A program made the translations under genes and the position numbers. This document shows positions 21,811 through 33,800 of a stretch of 64,000 bases of DNA, piece by piece. Where the stretch lies: NCBI RefSeq assembly GCF_029227915.1, contig NC_079882.1, positions 16,070,501 to 16,134,500 of the forward strand, given 5' to 3'. Positions within the stretch are counted from its first letter, which is position 1. Each line of letters begins with the position of its first letter. The notes below the pieces were generated by a model that was not told the origin of the DNA, searched no databases, and saw only the letters and a program-made list of their open reading frames with translations. The stretch is from Hydractinia symbiolongicarpus. Its lineage: Eukaryota; Cnidaria; Hydrozoa; Anthoathecata; Hydractiniidae.

Positions 21811-21945
21811 GAACTCATGAAAACGTGTCTTATATGAACAAAATATTTTCTGTACTGCCGAAGCATCTAAAAAGTATACATCTACATCACATTCGTCACA
21901 CGTGGCTTTAAGAGTCACGTGTTAAAAATACATAAATAATTAACA
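21811..21945 (-). repeat. 5' LTR of BEL, outer part
   Basis: Continues the LTR begun at 17690. It matches 7662-7793 (gaactcatgaaaacgtgtc to ttaaca). Confidence 0.75.
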
Positions 21946-24098
21946 ACTGCAGCTTTATTGACATTAAATTGAAACATTATAGTTTATCTCCAATAGATGA
22001 ACCAAACCTAATACCACAGACATGGTCACACTATATAATTTTCATGTTTGATATTGTTCTTACTGCTATTTACTTAGTCGTTGTATGTATGAGATAACAT
22101 AAATTGTATAATATATGAGATTCAGTTGTTTTAGAAAATTATGCCTATGCGATACAATCCCAGGTAAAGAAGCAGTTCTTACACATACATCAGTACATAC
22201 ATCATACATTTTGAAGAGAATTCCCGTTTCTAAAAGCAATCTGAAAATCGGTTGTTTTATCAAGGTATGTCTATACAAAACATTTAGGAGAGAAGTCCGA
22301 GGTCAAGGAGCATCCATACACACATAATAACAATTGAATTTCTGAAGAAGGGCTGCGCGAAACATTTTAAAGAAAATTCCTTTTTCTAGAAGCAATCCAT
22401 ACACATTACATTAGGTTGTTTTGGCAATTTATGCCTACCTTATTTACTCTGTTATTCCCGCTAGTGGGATTGACGTTTTAACCTTAAAATTGAAGGCGAA
22501 TTTACTACGCAGGCGAGATTATTAGGGAGACGTTATTTTTTTCAACACGTGCCAAAAAGCGGGAATAGTAGAGATGCGGAAGACGGTACTACTAGTAGTA
22601 AGCCTGTGTCAGTCCCGTGGCATTTCCCCTGTGGAGAAAATCCAAGATTAGTTTATGATCCCTTTCGTTATGCGCACTCTCTCTTGTTTTGTTAAACTAA
22701 GGCTTGATTTTCTTCCCTATTTTTTTCGTTGCTCTTGTGTGTCATGTTTTTTTTCTTATACACACTCCAACTGTCTTGTTTAGTTGGATTTAAAAGCCTG
22801 AAAAGAAATTTTTCAGATGAAAACGTTCCGAATAGAAGACTTTGCTATGATATTATTGGTTTACGCACTCCGTTTGTCTTGTTTCGTTGCAGTTAAGTCT
22901 ACAGACAGTCATAAAATTGTTACGCGAACATTCCTTCTCGCGAGAATTTCTTGCCTTAAACTTGTGATGGCGTGAAGTATAAGGCACTATAAAATGTGAT
23001 ACATTTAAATTGTTTTTCTATTTTATATTGCTAAAATGAGTATATACAAGCAGAGTTAAAAATGTCACTAAAGAGTGAAAATCTACAACAACCAGGTTTT
23101 CATATAATAGGTAATCTTTGATTTATAGAGGGGGGGTGGGGGGGGGGGGGGGGGGGGGAGTTGCATACATTTATCACTTTCATTTATAGAGCACAAAAGT
23201 GCTTTGTTTTTTGTAATAGATCTATCACTTTATGGTAAAAAGTTTTGATATACCAGGTAGGCACAAGAAACCAAAAAAGTCGTTTTTAAAAAATTTTTTT
23301 TGCCTTTCTCGTGGACTTCTCTGATTATTTCCATATCTTGACTTTTTAATGTTGTTGTCATTGGAACCAAGTTAATCTCAGATTTATCAAAAAATGATAA
23401 GGCGTTATGACCGATTGTTTAAATACTTGTAATGGCACATAATTCTGCTAACATGATTCACTGAGATAAATTTTAGTCTTTTTTTGAGATATTGAATTTG
23501 AAATATTTGCACCTCAATACTTTCTATACTCTTGGACTAATATGATACTTATCTTAGATATATTGAGTATACGCAATCTTTGAGTTGTAAGGTGGAGATT
23601 TTCTATAAAGTCATACACCTTCGATAATGTTAGACCTTTTGCATTTTTATTTTATTTTTATTTTGTTGTTGGACCTGCTTATATTTTTAAACGTTCTGTA
23701 TAATGAACATCCCAGTGCATTTTTTCTCTTTTATTTTTTTATTGCTGCACATGCTAATTTTTTGGACGTTTTGTTTCAGCGGTTATAGATATAGAATAAT
23801 GCAAATTGTGACTTTTAAAAATTCAAATTACTGTGTTCTATGTTTTTATTTGGCACCCATCATATGGACTCGATGAGAGATTCAGTGGATTCTTTCACTG
23901 GACTTCGGCTAGTTATATAGATTATTCCACTAAATATTGCAAACAGAAAACACGCAAAAAAAATTATTGCTAAAATTGTGTTGCAACAACACCAATGACA
24001 TTAAAAAATTTAGTACAGCACATAAATTTAAAAAATGCAACATCTACAATGCACCACGACTTTAATACACTTACTTCAATCACAATACGTTAGTCTTA
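21946..24098. other. Noncoding DNA between BEL and the fucosidase gene
   Basis: No supported gene. A weak local repeat pair around aattcc and agcaatc(t/c)a occurs at 22220-22400. A stretch with tccc...ggga words lies at 22440-22620, and a long G run at 23128. Confidence 0.4.
23128..23160. repeat. Poly-G tract
   Basis: About 30 G broken by one T, a low-complexity run. Its true length is uncertain in any assembly, and it could form G-quadruplex structures. Confidence 0.8.
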
Positions 24099-24457
24099 TT
24101 GTTAAACTTGCGACAAACTGAACTGATTTTTCGCTTGCCTGCTGATTATGACAATGCAAACCACTATGACTCTTTGAACATTCGTCGAGACTTTATAAAA
24201 ACTATTTTCACTACATATTGCAAAAGTTTATTCTTGACAAAAAAAATAGACCCGGAAAGATCTAGCTGTGAAACATGCAATCCTGTGATAGATTGGTCTT
24301 ACTTGCAGCGCATAGGGCGCGCAGGTTAGCGAAAATTTTTGGGTGATCGAGTTTCTAGATAAATTTAAGTTGATAAAGAACCAATCAATACGATGATACT
24401 GACGATCCTAACTGGAACGTCGATGACAGAAACGCATTCGACGCATTTGAAACTTGT
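24099..24457 (+). pseudogene. Repeat-type ORF fragment, unrecognised
   Basis: An open stretch reads LPADYDNANHYDSLNIRRDF and ends near 24329. In another frame a short acidic tail (DDPNWNVDDRNAFDAFETC) ends with a stop at about 24457, followed some 100 bases later by TTCGCG-rich DNA. The same order, acidic tail then TTCGCG repeats, is seen around 5389-5010 on the other strand. Probably remnants of a dispersed element; no function assigned. Confidence 0.3.
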
Positions 24458-24539
24458 TAAGTTTTTTTTTTGGCTTTACTCGCATTTAAACAATTTTTTG
24501 AAAAAGTGTAAACTAAAACATAGTTCCTTTTTTTCGTTA

Positions 24540-24640
24540 TAACCAAGAATTTGCGAAAGCAAATTCGCGATTGTAAATAAAATAAAATAAAAAAAAACTT
24601 TCGCGATTTTCGTCTCGCAAAAAAGGTTACATTTCGCTTC
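24540..24640. repeat. TTCGCG-rich dispersed repeat segment, second copy
   Basis: Contains gcaaattcgcgattg and ctttcgcgattttcg, with an ATAAA-rich run between. It resembles 5005-5110. Confidence 0.35.
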
Positions 24641-24880
24641 CTTCCAAATGTATTTGGCCTGGCACATTGATAGAATATATGTACAAGTCTGAAGAATACC
24701 TAACAAATACCCTCCGTCTTTATCTAACAGCTCTTAGGCAATCGTATATATACTTCATGGTTCGTTTACATAAGTTTCGATTACTAGTATAGCTCACAAA
24801 ACGGTAGCAATTTAATTTTTAAATTCGTAAATGGACCTAGTTGTCTTCAACATTTCGTCTCACATCGCACGTAAAAAGTT

Positions 24881-27800
24881 TTACTGGACAAAATACATTC
24901 GCAACGACCACGCCCACAAACACGGTCGTTGTTTAATATGATTAACATCAATCTGAATGCCAGGTTTACCGCTCTTTCCAAACCAATCGAGCTTAGATGG
25001 GTAGCCGTGTAGAAAGATGGCAGTCGAACTTGTTGGGACTACCTCGTGCAAAGTAATTATTCCATTAGGTGGCCACTGCAGTAATATCGCGAACACTGTA
25101 CCACGATTCGATGTGTACCTGGAACAGAAACATGAAAAATAAACGTGGACGGACAAACAACTAACATTGGCGTGGACAAGACTTTCTTACATGATCTTCT
25201 TTGCGGCAGTATCATTGTGAACACGCCAGGGCTTGGTTGAATATATAGCGTCACCGTTAATACGCATCCACGAACCAAGCTGTTTTAGGCGCTCTTGAAA
25301 GATTGGAATAATTCTTCCATCGGGTGTAGGCCCAACATTCATCAATAAATTTCCTCCAGCACTAAATCAAATTCTAAGACCGTAAAGCATGACGACAAAA
25401 TTGTTTTAAAGAAAAGGAAAGTTTAAAAAAATATTCGCCCTAACCTGACAGTTCTTGCTAGCAATGCTAAGAGAGATTCGATGTCGTACACTTCTGTGGC
25501 AGTCGCTTTTCTTCGGTATCCCCATGATTCTTTATCAAGAGTCATCGCGTCTTCCCATTTAAAATTCACTTTTGAATCTAAAAGAAATTAGTGAAAACTA
25601 ATAAAAGATGGACAAGTTATTTAGCCAAACATTTAACACACAACTGTTCAATTTCTGTAAAATTGGAAATTGGTTCAAGTGCTAAGCTACCAACAAAAAA
25701 ATTAAATTGAATTTACACTTTACTTGAGCACGAGACTTGTGTTGGTAAAATCATTATTCAGCAAGATTATAGCTACAACATCAAACTGAATAAAAATCTT
25801 ACGAGGAGTAAAACGATCGGCACAGTTTTTTACATCTCCATGTTTGCATGTTGCTTCAGGGCCCCAACGGTCGTTCACCAGGATATTATCACGAACTGGG
25901 CTGAATATAAATTACGATGATTTCTATTTTTAAAATTTCTGACTAGGTTGCTTTTATACAAAAAAGCTTGAGAATTTGTCTAAAACTCACTATTTTATGG
26001 GTAATTTGATCAGTCCATTAAGTTATGAACGACGGAACTTTGTTACAATGACATCATTAATTTAATCTGCGCAGGCTCTGTTTAGAACAATTCTCCGTAA
26101 TTTGCTGTCCACACTTTGTTTAGGACCTCATTTCGCCATTTTAAAGTTTTGAGGAGGAGATGAGTTTTTTTTGATTGTTTACATGGTTATACTTAACTCC
26201 AAAATGAAAGATTCTCTACTGTTTATATCAAAACATGTTTTTTAATTATAAAGAAGTACTGTACAAAAATAGCTAGCTGAACTCTTCCTACATTATTTTC
26301 TGTAGCACATTTTAGATTCATTTATTTTGACAGCATAGTAATTTTGGTTTGCAAGAACGTAGGAGTCAGTGAAAAACATGCCAAAAAAACAAAAAAGAGG
26401 TATGACTTTTCCTAGCCTAGAATTAGATGTTGCCTTAGAAAATATAATTGACCACATGGAATTTAGTGAGGAGCAGCTTAGTCAGTTGGATAATGAGAAG
26501 AATGCAAAAGACAAAGAGAAAGCAGAAGACATGAGAAAAAAACATTTGGGTCAATCAGGGAGACAAAGGAAAGAAAAAAAACTTGAAGACAGCGAAAGAG
26601 AAAGCCCACCTACAAAGCGACGCCTGCGCTCTGGCAGTGGTACAATACAATTTTTGTGAGAAAATACTGATGCTGATCGAGAAATGTGAATGCCAGAATT
26701 AAAAGCCAGGCGCAATGAGCAAAACTCACAGATAGAACAAAAAACAAAGATGTTAAATGCAATAATACAAATGCTTGCATTGTTAGTCAACACTAGCAAA
26801 AAAAAATATTAAGACAAAAAAATGTTTTACTTTTCACTATACATTTTACTATATGTACATACATTGTTGTTGTTTTAAAAAAAAGTTAAAAAAATTATAT
26901 TATGGTAGCCTTCTTTGTTCGTTAAGTAAAGTATTTTTATTTATCAACGGTGGCCTAATATCGAAACATGTATGTGTATTTGTAAAAGACTACAGACAAT
27001 AAATCTTTTTAACAGTACTTAGTTGTAATTCCGTTGAAATCTAAGAAAGCAAAATAATTCAGTATTTCTCCAAATACCCACCCAACAGATATCCTGACTT
27101 TAATCATTGACTTATATTCCTGCTGCATCGGTGTAATATAACCATTATTTTTAAATATAGCTTGTTGTTGAATGTGGGTAAGGTAAGCTGAATCTTCATA
27201 AATACCAGGTGGGTTTCCATTTAGGTTGTTACTTTGCTGCACAAGAGATAGGTGAAGGTTAGAATCGATGATATGTAGTAAACTCAACATGATGGCATCA
27301 CTGTTTGTTTCCTGTTTCACTATGTCCCATGTGATCACTCGAAAGGTGCTCAAACAAGAAATGGCTGCGAATTGCAGCTCTTTGTCAGGTAGTGACACAG
27401 GAACTGTGTTGGCAGTAGGCAGATGGTTGGATGATTTTACCGCAGGCAAATCATCTGGAAGATGGATTCCTTCTCCGGAAACTGGTTCCCCAGATGGGTG
27501 GCGAGATATTGCATCAGCTGCGCTATTCTGTACTCCAGGAAGATAAATCATCTTAAATTGAAACTGAATGGTTTTCTCCTTTAAAGATAATTAACTCCTA
27601 TATATACGGAGGTGTGGCACACTGTGGAGGGCTAAAATATGCTGATATCCGCAGCAAAAATCTGAAAATCATAAGGCAGAACCACATTTTTTTAAAATTA
27701 CCCAGGATTCCTCGACGTTGTCCATCATATTGGCTAGCGCTGAAACTTGTGAACGAGACGCGGCTGGAAGCTAATGAATCGTGGCTTGGAACTAAAGACA

Positions 27801-30800
27801 TGCAAAGAAATGCCATGATAGTGCAAGGAAAAGAAGAAGAGTCTTAAGTAATTTATTTTCATTGGATTAACAAGAATTTGAGGAACCCCATAATGAGAAG
27901 TAAAGAACAGAAACGCCCTTCTGATGTCTGATGATGAGGGATGGTCACATCTGGATAATAGTTATTTTGTAATTTTAAGCTACCTAGCTAGCATCATGCC
28001 AGCACTTCAGGGGCACATTTGTTATTAACTAATTAAGTAATAAAGTAAAGAGCTAAATATTTTATTTTTATGTAGCTAGCTACATAAAAGATTTTTCAAG
28101 GCATTCTGTCATTTTAATTAAAGATAGCTAGCTAGCGCTATTTGGACCTCCCATAACAGTGAACAGTCAAGACTTAAGTATATAGCTAGTTAGGTATGCA
28201 AGGCATTGCGTATTGGTTAAATATTTTGTCACGAAAAACAGAAACCTATATTTCATAAATAAATTTCTGCAAATGTACAGGTTTCTTTTATCAAACAGGA
28301 ACCTATTTTTCATAAATAAATAAATGTAGATTTTCAGGTTCCTTTTATGAAAAACAAAATTTGAGAAAATAAAGCCAGGAGTAACATTCGCTTGAAGCGG
28401 GAAGACCTAAAGTCTCTGTCCAGGTTAAGAGTTAGTAAAGGGTAAACTGTGTCACACGGAGGACACTTAGTGTAATGTGTTACAAATCAAGTGGAGCGCT
28501 TATAGCATTAAAGGTATAATACATTTTTCATACACCCACATTCACAGAACTTATGATGAAGCCTATTGTTACTTCTGCAAAGCAAATACAGTTGTTTAGC
28601 ATTTTTCATTTTGCATAATAAGTTTATGTGGATATTTAAAAATTAATTGTTAGTGGCACCAGGCTAAGTGATTAGTGCAAGTAAACGTGTTGCAGATCCA
28701 TGTGGACAAAAAATAACTTTCTAACCACTTTAAATTTATACGGCATAAAATTTAGATTATGTATTTGGCACTGTGCTTTAGAAGCACATTCCCACTTTCT
28801 CTGAGCTGGATAAGTTTTTTGGTCCTAAACCTTGGACACATTTTATCTGTTTGAATTATTTTTAATCACTTAAGGTTTTTTGTACACATGGCTTGTCAAA
28901 ACTGATATGATTTTTGGTTCATTTCATCAAACTGGTCTAAAAACATATGATGCTAAGTTTCAAGTCATTATTTTAATTTTTACTGAAGTAATAGGACTTT
29001 TACTTAGTATAGTTTTAGCATAGTTTTTCATACTGCTGACACTGAAATGGCTGCAGGGACTAATCGGTTTGAAATTAATTTATAATATTTTAATAACAAA
29101 CTTTTTCTCTTTATGTGTTTTTATTTTCCCGCAAAAGTTGTTGCATAGCTTATGTATATGACATTAAGATAAGGATAAAAAGTTAGTGGGGTATGGGTTT
29201 TAAACCTTAATTTCCAGCGAGAAATTAAAAACTAATAAATGACAAAATCGCAAAAGTTTATCTTAAATGTAAAAGTAATCCACATGAAAAAGAAATCTTC
29301 CATATTACCCATATGGGGTAACTTGATGAACAATGAATTTTCCCACAGGTGTTCTCAAATATATGTAATATAATTTTAAAAAGTGTGATGTAATTTTCCT
29401 CTTAAGTTTTTACTTTTAACCCAGCTAAAAAGCTCAGCCTTGTCCTTTCATACTTAGTCTACCTAGCTAGAGCGAAAAAGTTTAATAATCAAACTTGACC
29501 TATTTTACTGAGTATTATGTAATAAATGCTATCTTAAGAACAACATCAAACAACGTCGAGGCTGTTCTTTTTTGTAAACAAACCCAGTGGTATTTTTGTG
29601 ATAAGTGCCAAAATGCATTTTGCGCTTATGGGTGTAACCAGTGCCCTGTACGTAAATCCTAAATATTTATCTCAATGGCTCACTCTTTACGAATGACACC
29701 ACGTAACAAAGAAACCGTGCTGTGCTATTTTCCGTAACCTATATCGTGATTTAGTTGTGATATCAGAATTAATTGTCTTTAAGTTTCGAAGCCTTGGGTT
29801 CTCGATGTCATTCAGAGAGTTGTCTTCAAATTTTTTTAAAAGCGGTTTATAGACCACAGCAACAAGGAGTTCCTTGCAGCCGAGTACAAAGAATCTAGCT
29901 CTACGTAATCCGCCAGCAACCACTAGAGACTCTCCCTCAACAAGTGCATAGTTCGCCTTATTTACTGTGTCCAACAAGAGCTAGATCGCCTCATTTTACT
30001 GTGCCTAACAAGAGCTAGTTCGCCTGATTTTACTGTGTCCAACAAGAGCTATTCGCTAATCCATTTTGCAGCAAAATGGTTCCAGCTTCTCAAAATGGCA
30101 GTGTTTTTGCAAGATCTGGACCAGTCTATCACTAAGCAAGTTGGGGGATTAGTGTCAAAAATTGCTATGCTATCCTCTATTTCCTCAGCAATAACCTGTT
30201 TGGATTTTGGAAGAGATTCTCAAGTTCATCATTCCAGTAGAAGGGTTATCTGGTTCAAGCAGCTGGCGGAAGGCCATCATTTGGTAAGCAGTGGCGAAGT
30301 CATACGACACCTGATTGACCAGGCCAAACCAAGATCTGTGATGGAAGTTGGGGTAGGAAAGTTGTGGCATCCAGATATCTCTTTGCTGGGCGGACGCTGT
30401 CTGGGGTGATCTCAAACTGAACGGTGTCAGCTCCAAAGATGAATATCTCTGCGTTAAGTGTTATGCCATGACGTCCACAGAGGTCAAGCCACTCTACTGC
30501 TTGCCAGAAGCTGTTTTCTGAGCTGAACGACCATAGGAGTGTGTCAATTATACACTTGATCTTGTCAGTGACGTGAGAGACGATATCATCGAATCTCCTG
30601 GTGTAGTCATCGCCAGAAGCCTTGTAGCCTTGCGGGGCAACTTTGTATCTATATCTTTCCTATGGTGTAATGAAAGTCTTGGAGTGCCGATTGTCCGGGT
30701 GGAGGGGATGCTGTGGTATCCATTCCAACAGTCAAAGACAGATTTCTTTGTGCCTTTGGGTACTCGACAAGCTAGGTGAAATGGAGACTGGGTGTGATGG

Positions 30801-33800
30801 GACTCCCTTTCAGCATAGGCATTGAGTGCCTGAAAGTCAACTGTTCGTCAAGACTTACCACTCTTCTTTGCACATATGAGCATTTGGTGGCACCAGGTCA
30901 CGGATGTCCCAATCTTGACAGGTTTTGCGCTTAGGCGTACATCTTCATCTAGTCCAGCTTTGATATCATCTTGCCAGTGTAGGGGAACTGAAAAGTATGT
31001 GTGATGCGCCACAGGTACCGCTTCTGGTTTTATCATCAACCGTATAGGGGGTCCCTCAATCATCAGTAGCTGCTGATGGGTACAGGTGTTAAACGTACTG
31101 GATCCATAGTAATCAAGTAACCAATTCTCAAGCCTTTCCCGATTTGCCTCGGTGGTTTTGATGGTGGTAGTTGTCGTGGAAGGCATCCACAAGATTCGTA
31201 ACAGTCATGTGCTGGTATAGTCACTTTGGTGGAAGGTTCATTGACCTTGTTTTTCTGTGTCTCGTTAAGTGACTTCATGTCAGATTCAGATATGGGCTCT
31301 GGGGGTAGCGGTGGCTTCGCTAGATGTTTGCAAGTGATGTCTGCATTACCATCGTGGGTGGTAGGGTTGGTTGTCTCAATAGAGGAGTCGGTGTGATCAC
31401 TCTCATCACAGGCCTCACCAATTGTTGGAAACAAGGCTGGAATGAGACCAAGTTTTACGCAGGCTTCCTAACTGATGAGCTTGTCTGTGTCGTCTGTCAC
31501 ATATGTTATTTGACGGGTTTCAATTGACCTACCAATGCTGTCTGACCCAGGATTATTATGCCATTGTTGTTGGCAGCATGCATGCGCATGTTGACAGGAA
31601 TGAGCTTTTCCTTGCTAATGGATGCCAATTTGTTTCACTAGATTGAGGCCGATGAGGCAGCTTTGACAGCCTGTGTTTGCCATGGCACAAACCTTGATAA
31701 TGCGTGTGTTGGCCCTTGGAAAATGCCGAACCTGTTGTAGTCTTCTGTATGCAAGGTTGTGGGTTAGATGAAAGACGATCCCAACACATTATAAGTATGA
31801 TGATCGAAGGGGACCATTGTGGGCAAGTAAGGTCAGTTGAAGTGGCACAGAGGCTGTCAAATATGGCATCTTTGTTGCTTGATGCTTTTTTCCTGGCTCT
31901 GCACACACTTTCCATGTGGTAGAGGCAGTCGCAAAAGTGGCATTTCTTGTTAAAGGCTGGGCATTCCTCTTTTCTGATGTTGATGGAAGTACTGCCCCTA
32001 TGGCCAGTTTCTCCGCAGTAACCACAGATAGTACTCCTTGTGAGGTCCATACTCCTGACGCTCTAAACACGATGCGAGAGGAGCTTGTTGGCAGATCTTT
32101 TCTCTGCTTCTTTTGGCTCAATGTATCAAAATATATCCTCCAATGACATATCTTGGTTTGATTCCCCCAAGATATCAAGCTGGATGTCGTTGTCCGCTAT
32201 TCCCCTGACCAATATGTCTGGAAGAATTTAGTCCGTTTAGTTCAACTCTGCTTCACAGGCAAACCATGGGAGGAGGAATTTACAGATTGTTGCTTGTCCT
32301 CTAATCCTCCAAATGATCGGATGGACTCCGAGTGATCTTGTCGGATCTCATGGAGGGCAACACGAGCGACCATGACATTCTCCTCTTTGACGGCTAGTTT
32401 TTTTATGGCAACAAGAACCTGGTCCTCTGGTTTGCTAGTTAAGTTTCCTCCAGCTTCCCTGGTCAGACCCTTCCGAAGGTCTTTCTCACAGCACTCAAGC
32501 AGCTGAATAACAAGGTCTCTTTCAGTAACCTTAGTCGCGTGAGGAAGTATGACCATTCTTCGCAGGAACCCGCTAATGATATGGTGGGTCGACGAACCTT
32601 CTCAATTTTTGCAGTGGCTAGGGCAGAAGTAGGGTCTGTATGAACGCCAGAGATGTATTTGTAGCAATGTAGCAGCCAGGTTATCGTTTACATCTGTAGT
32701 GACGTATTCACAAGCAGGAAATGGACAGTGCTGTATGGGCATTGCGGGCAAGTGTTAGAAAATATGGAAGACTCTCTTCCCTGAAGTGTCCTGAAAGGAG
32801 GGTGCCTGTAAAGAGCAGCCGTTGTAAGGAGTCTATGCCTTCTCCAAGTTGTGGAGTTGATGCAAGTTGGATACCTCTAAGTAAGATTGCCAAGTACACA
32901 TACAGCCAAGTCACATGAAGTTTAAGATCATAAATAATGACTTGCGACTATTTCTCATTAATATTATATTAATTAAAGAATGATCTAGAATAAACAATAA
33001 ACATCTACTACTTACATGTGCTGTGTATATACTACTCTGGTTATAAATTTAAAACATCCTGTTCATGAAATTCTTATGAAATCAAGCTGATTGGGTTAAA
33101 AAAACAATGTAGCGGAATTAATTGTGACTAATTTCGTACGCAAGGCCGCTTTTTTTCTGATTGTCGATTTCGCATTTTGGTACAGAAAATGCCGCAAACG
33201 CTTCCAGGTTACATCCAGAAGTGTGTTTTTATCTTTTAGCTGCATTGACACTTGAGTATAGTGGTATCACAAATATATCTAATAGTACCCCGACGCTGAA
33301 GAAACGCAATTCCGTTTAAGATTTTCTGTAATATTTAAGACATAAATGTAACACTTAATTCGAATAAAAAAGAAGAAAATTTGATGTTTGTAAGTCTTGT
33401 TCAAAGTTGAACAAAAACGTTAAAATTTACGTGACTTGAAGGAAAAATGAGAAGTGAAGCGTTTTGACCATCAGAGGGCAGTAAGGGCGTTGGTCTCGTT
33501 GGAAGGCTCAAAACGCCTTCCGCAATTGAGGCTCTTCGTGGCTATTCTACAAAAATCCTAAATCCACCCCTGAAAACATTGGATGTTAGCCACTTACAGG
33601 TGAGTCTATGTTGGCTAGTAGCAGTGATGTTAGGCACCACTTACAAGTTTGTGAAAATCATCACTAGACCTTTTTTCATACCCATTTGGTTCTGCGAAAT
33701 ATGTATACAAAAATGCAGAATAACAGGAGAACGAGATTAGTTATGAGTAAATTTCGGAATGCTAGTTGTTTACATGCAAGTTTGAAGAATGTATCAACTG

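Larger units (their letters stand above)
7646..21945 (-). mobile_element. BEL/Pao LTR retrotransposon, decayed, with two nested insertions
   Basis: On the minus strand the order is LTR, gag, protease, reverse transcriptase, RNase H, integrase, LTR, the standard BEL/Pao arrangement. The gag has a DUF1759-type region, the protease a DUF1758-type region, and the C-terminus a DUF5641-type tail. A Helentron (11015-15518) splits the protein just before the reverse transcriptase, and a P-like element (17711-21803) sits inside the 5' LTR. Without them the element would be about 5.7 kb. Several nonsense codons and frameshifts show it is dead. The bases flanking the outer LTR ends (ataag on the left, actgc on the right) do not form the expected 5-bp target duplication, so a flank has been rearranged or mutated. 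Confidence 0.88.
27585..29778. mobile_element. TTAA-flanked non-autonomous DNA element inside the Gypsy relic
   Basis: Flanked by TTAA on both sides (27581-27584 and 29779-29782). The ends are imperfect inverted repeats (agataattaactc on the left; right end complement agacaattaattc). It splits the RNase H of the Gypsy-like relic. Size about 2.2 kb. The TTAA target suggests a piggyBac-type mover, but the ends lack the usual CCC/GGG and no transposase is seen. Confidence 0.5.
27009..32700 (-). mobile_element. Gypsy-like retroelement relic in fucosidase intron 5
   Basis: Minus-strand remnants in the order gag (about 32640-31550), spacer/protease region, reverse transcriptase (31192-30060), RNase H (about 30060-29780 and 27580-27400). 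The RNase H is split by a TTAA-flanked insertion (27585-29778). No integrase and no LTRs were recognised; the end past RNase H is open but unlike known domains. It has many stops and frameshifts. Confidence 0.7.

Noticed and set aside
27268-27546. 92-codon plus-strand ORF
   Set aside because: Antisense shadow of the Gypsy-like RNase H end.
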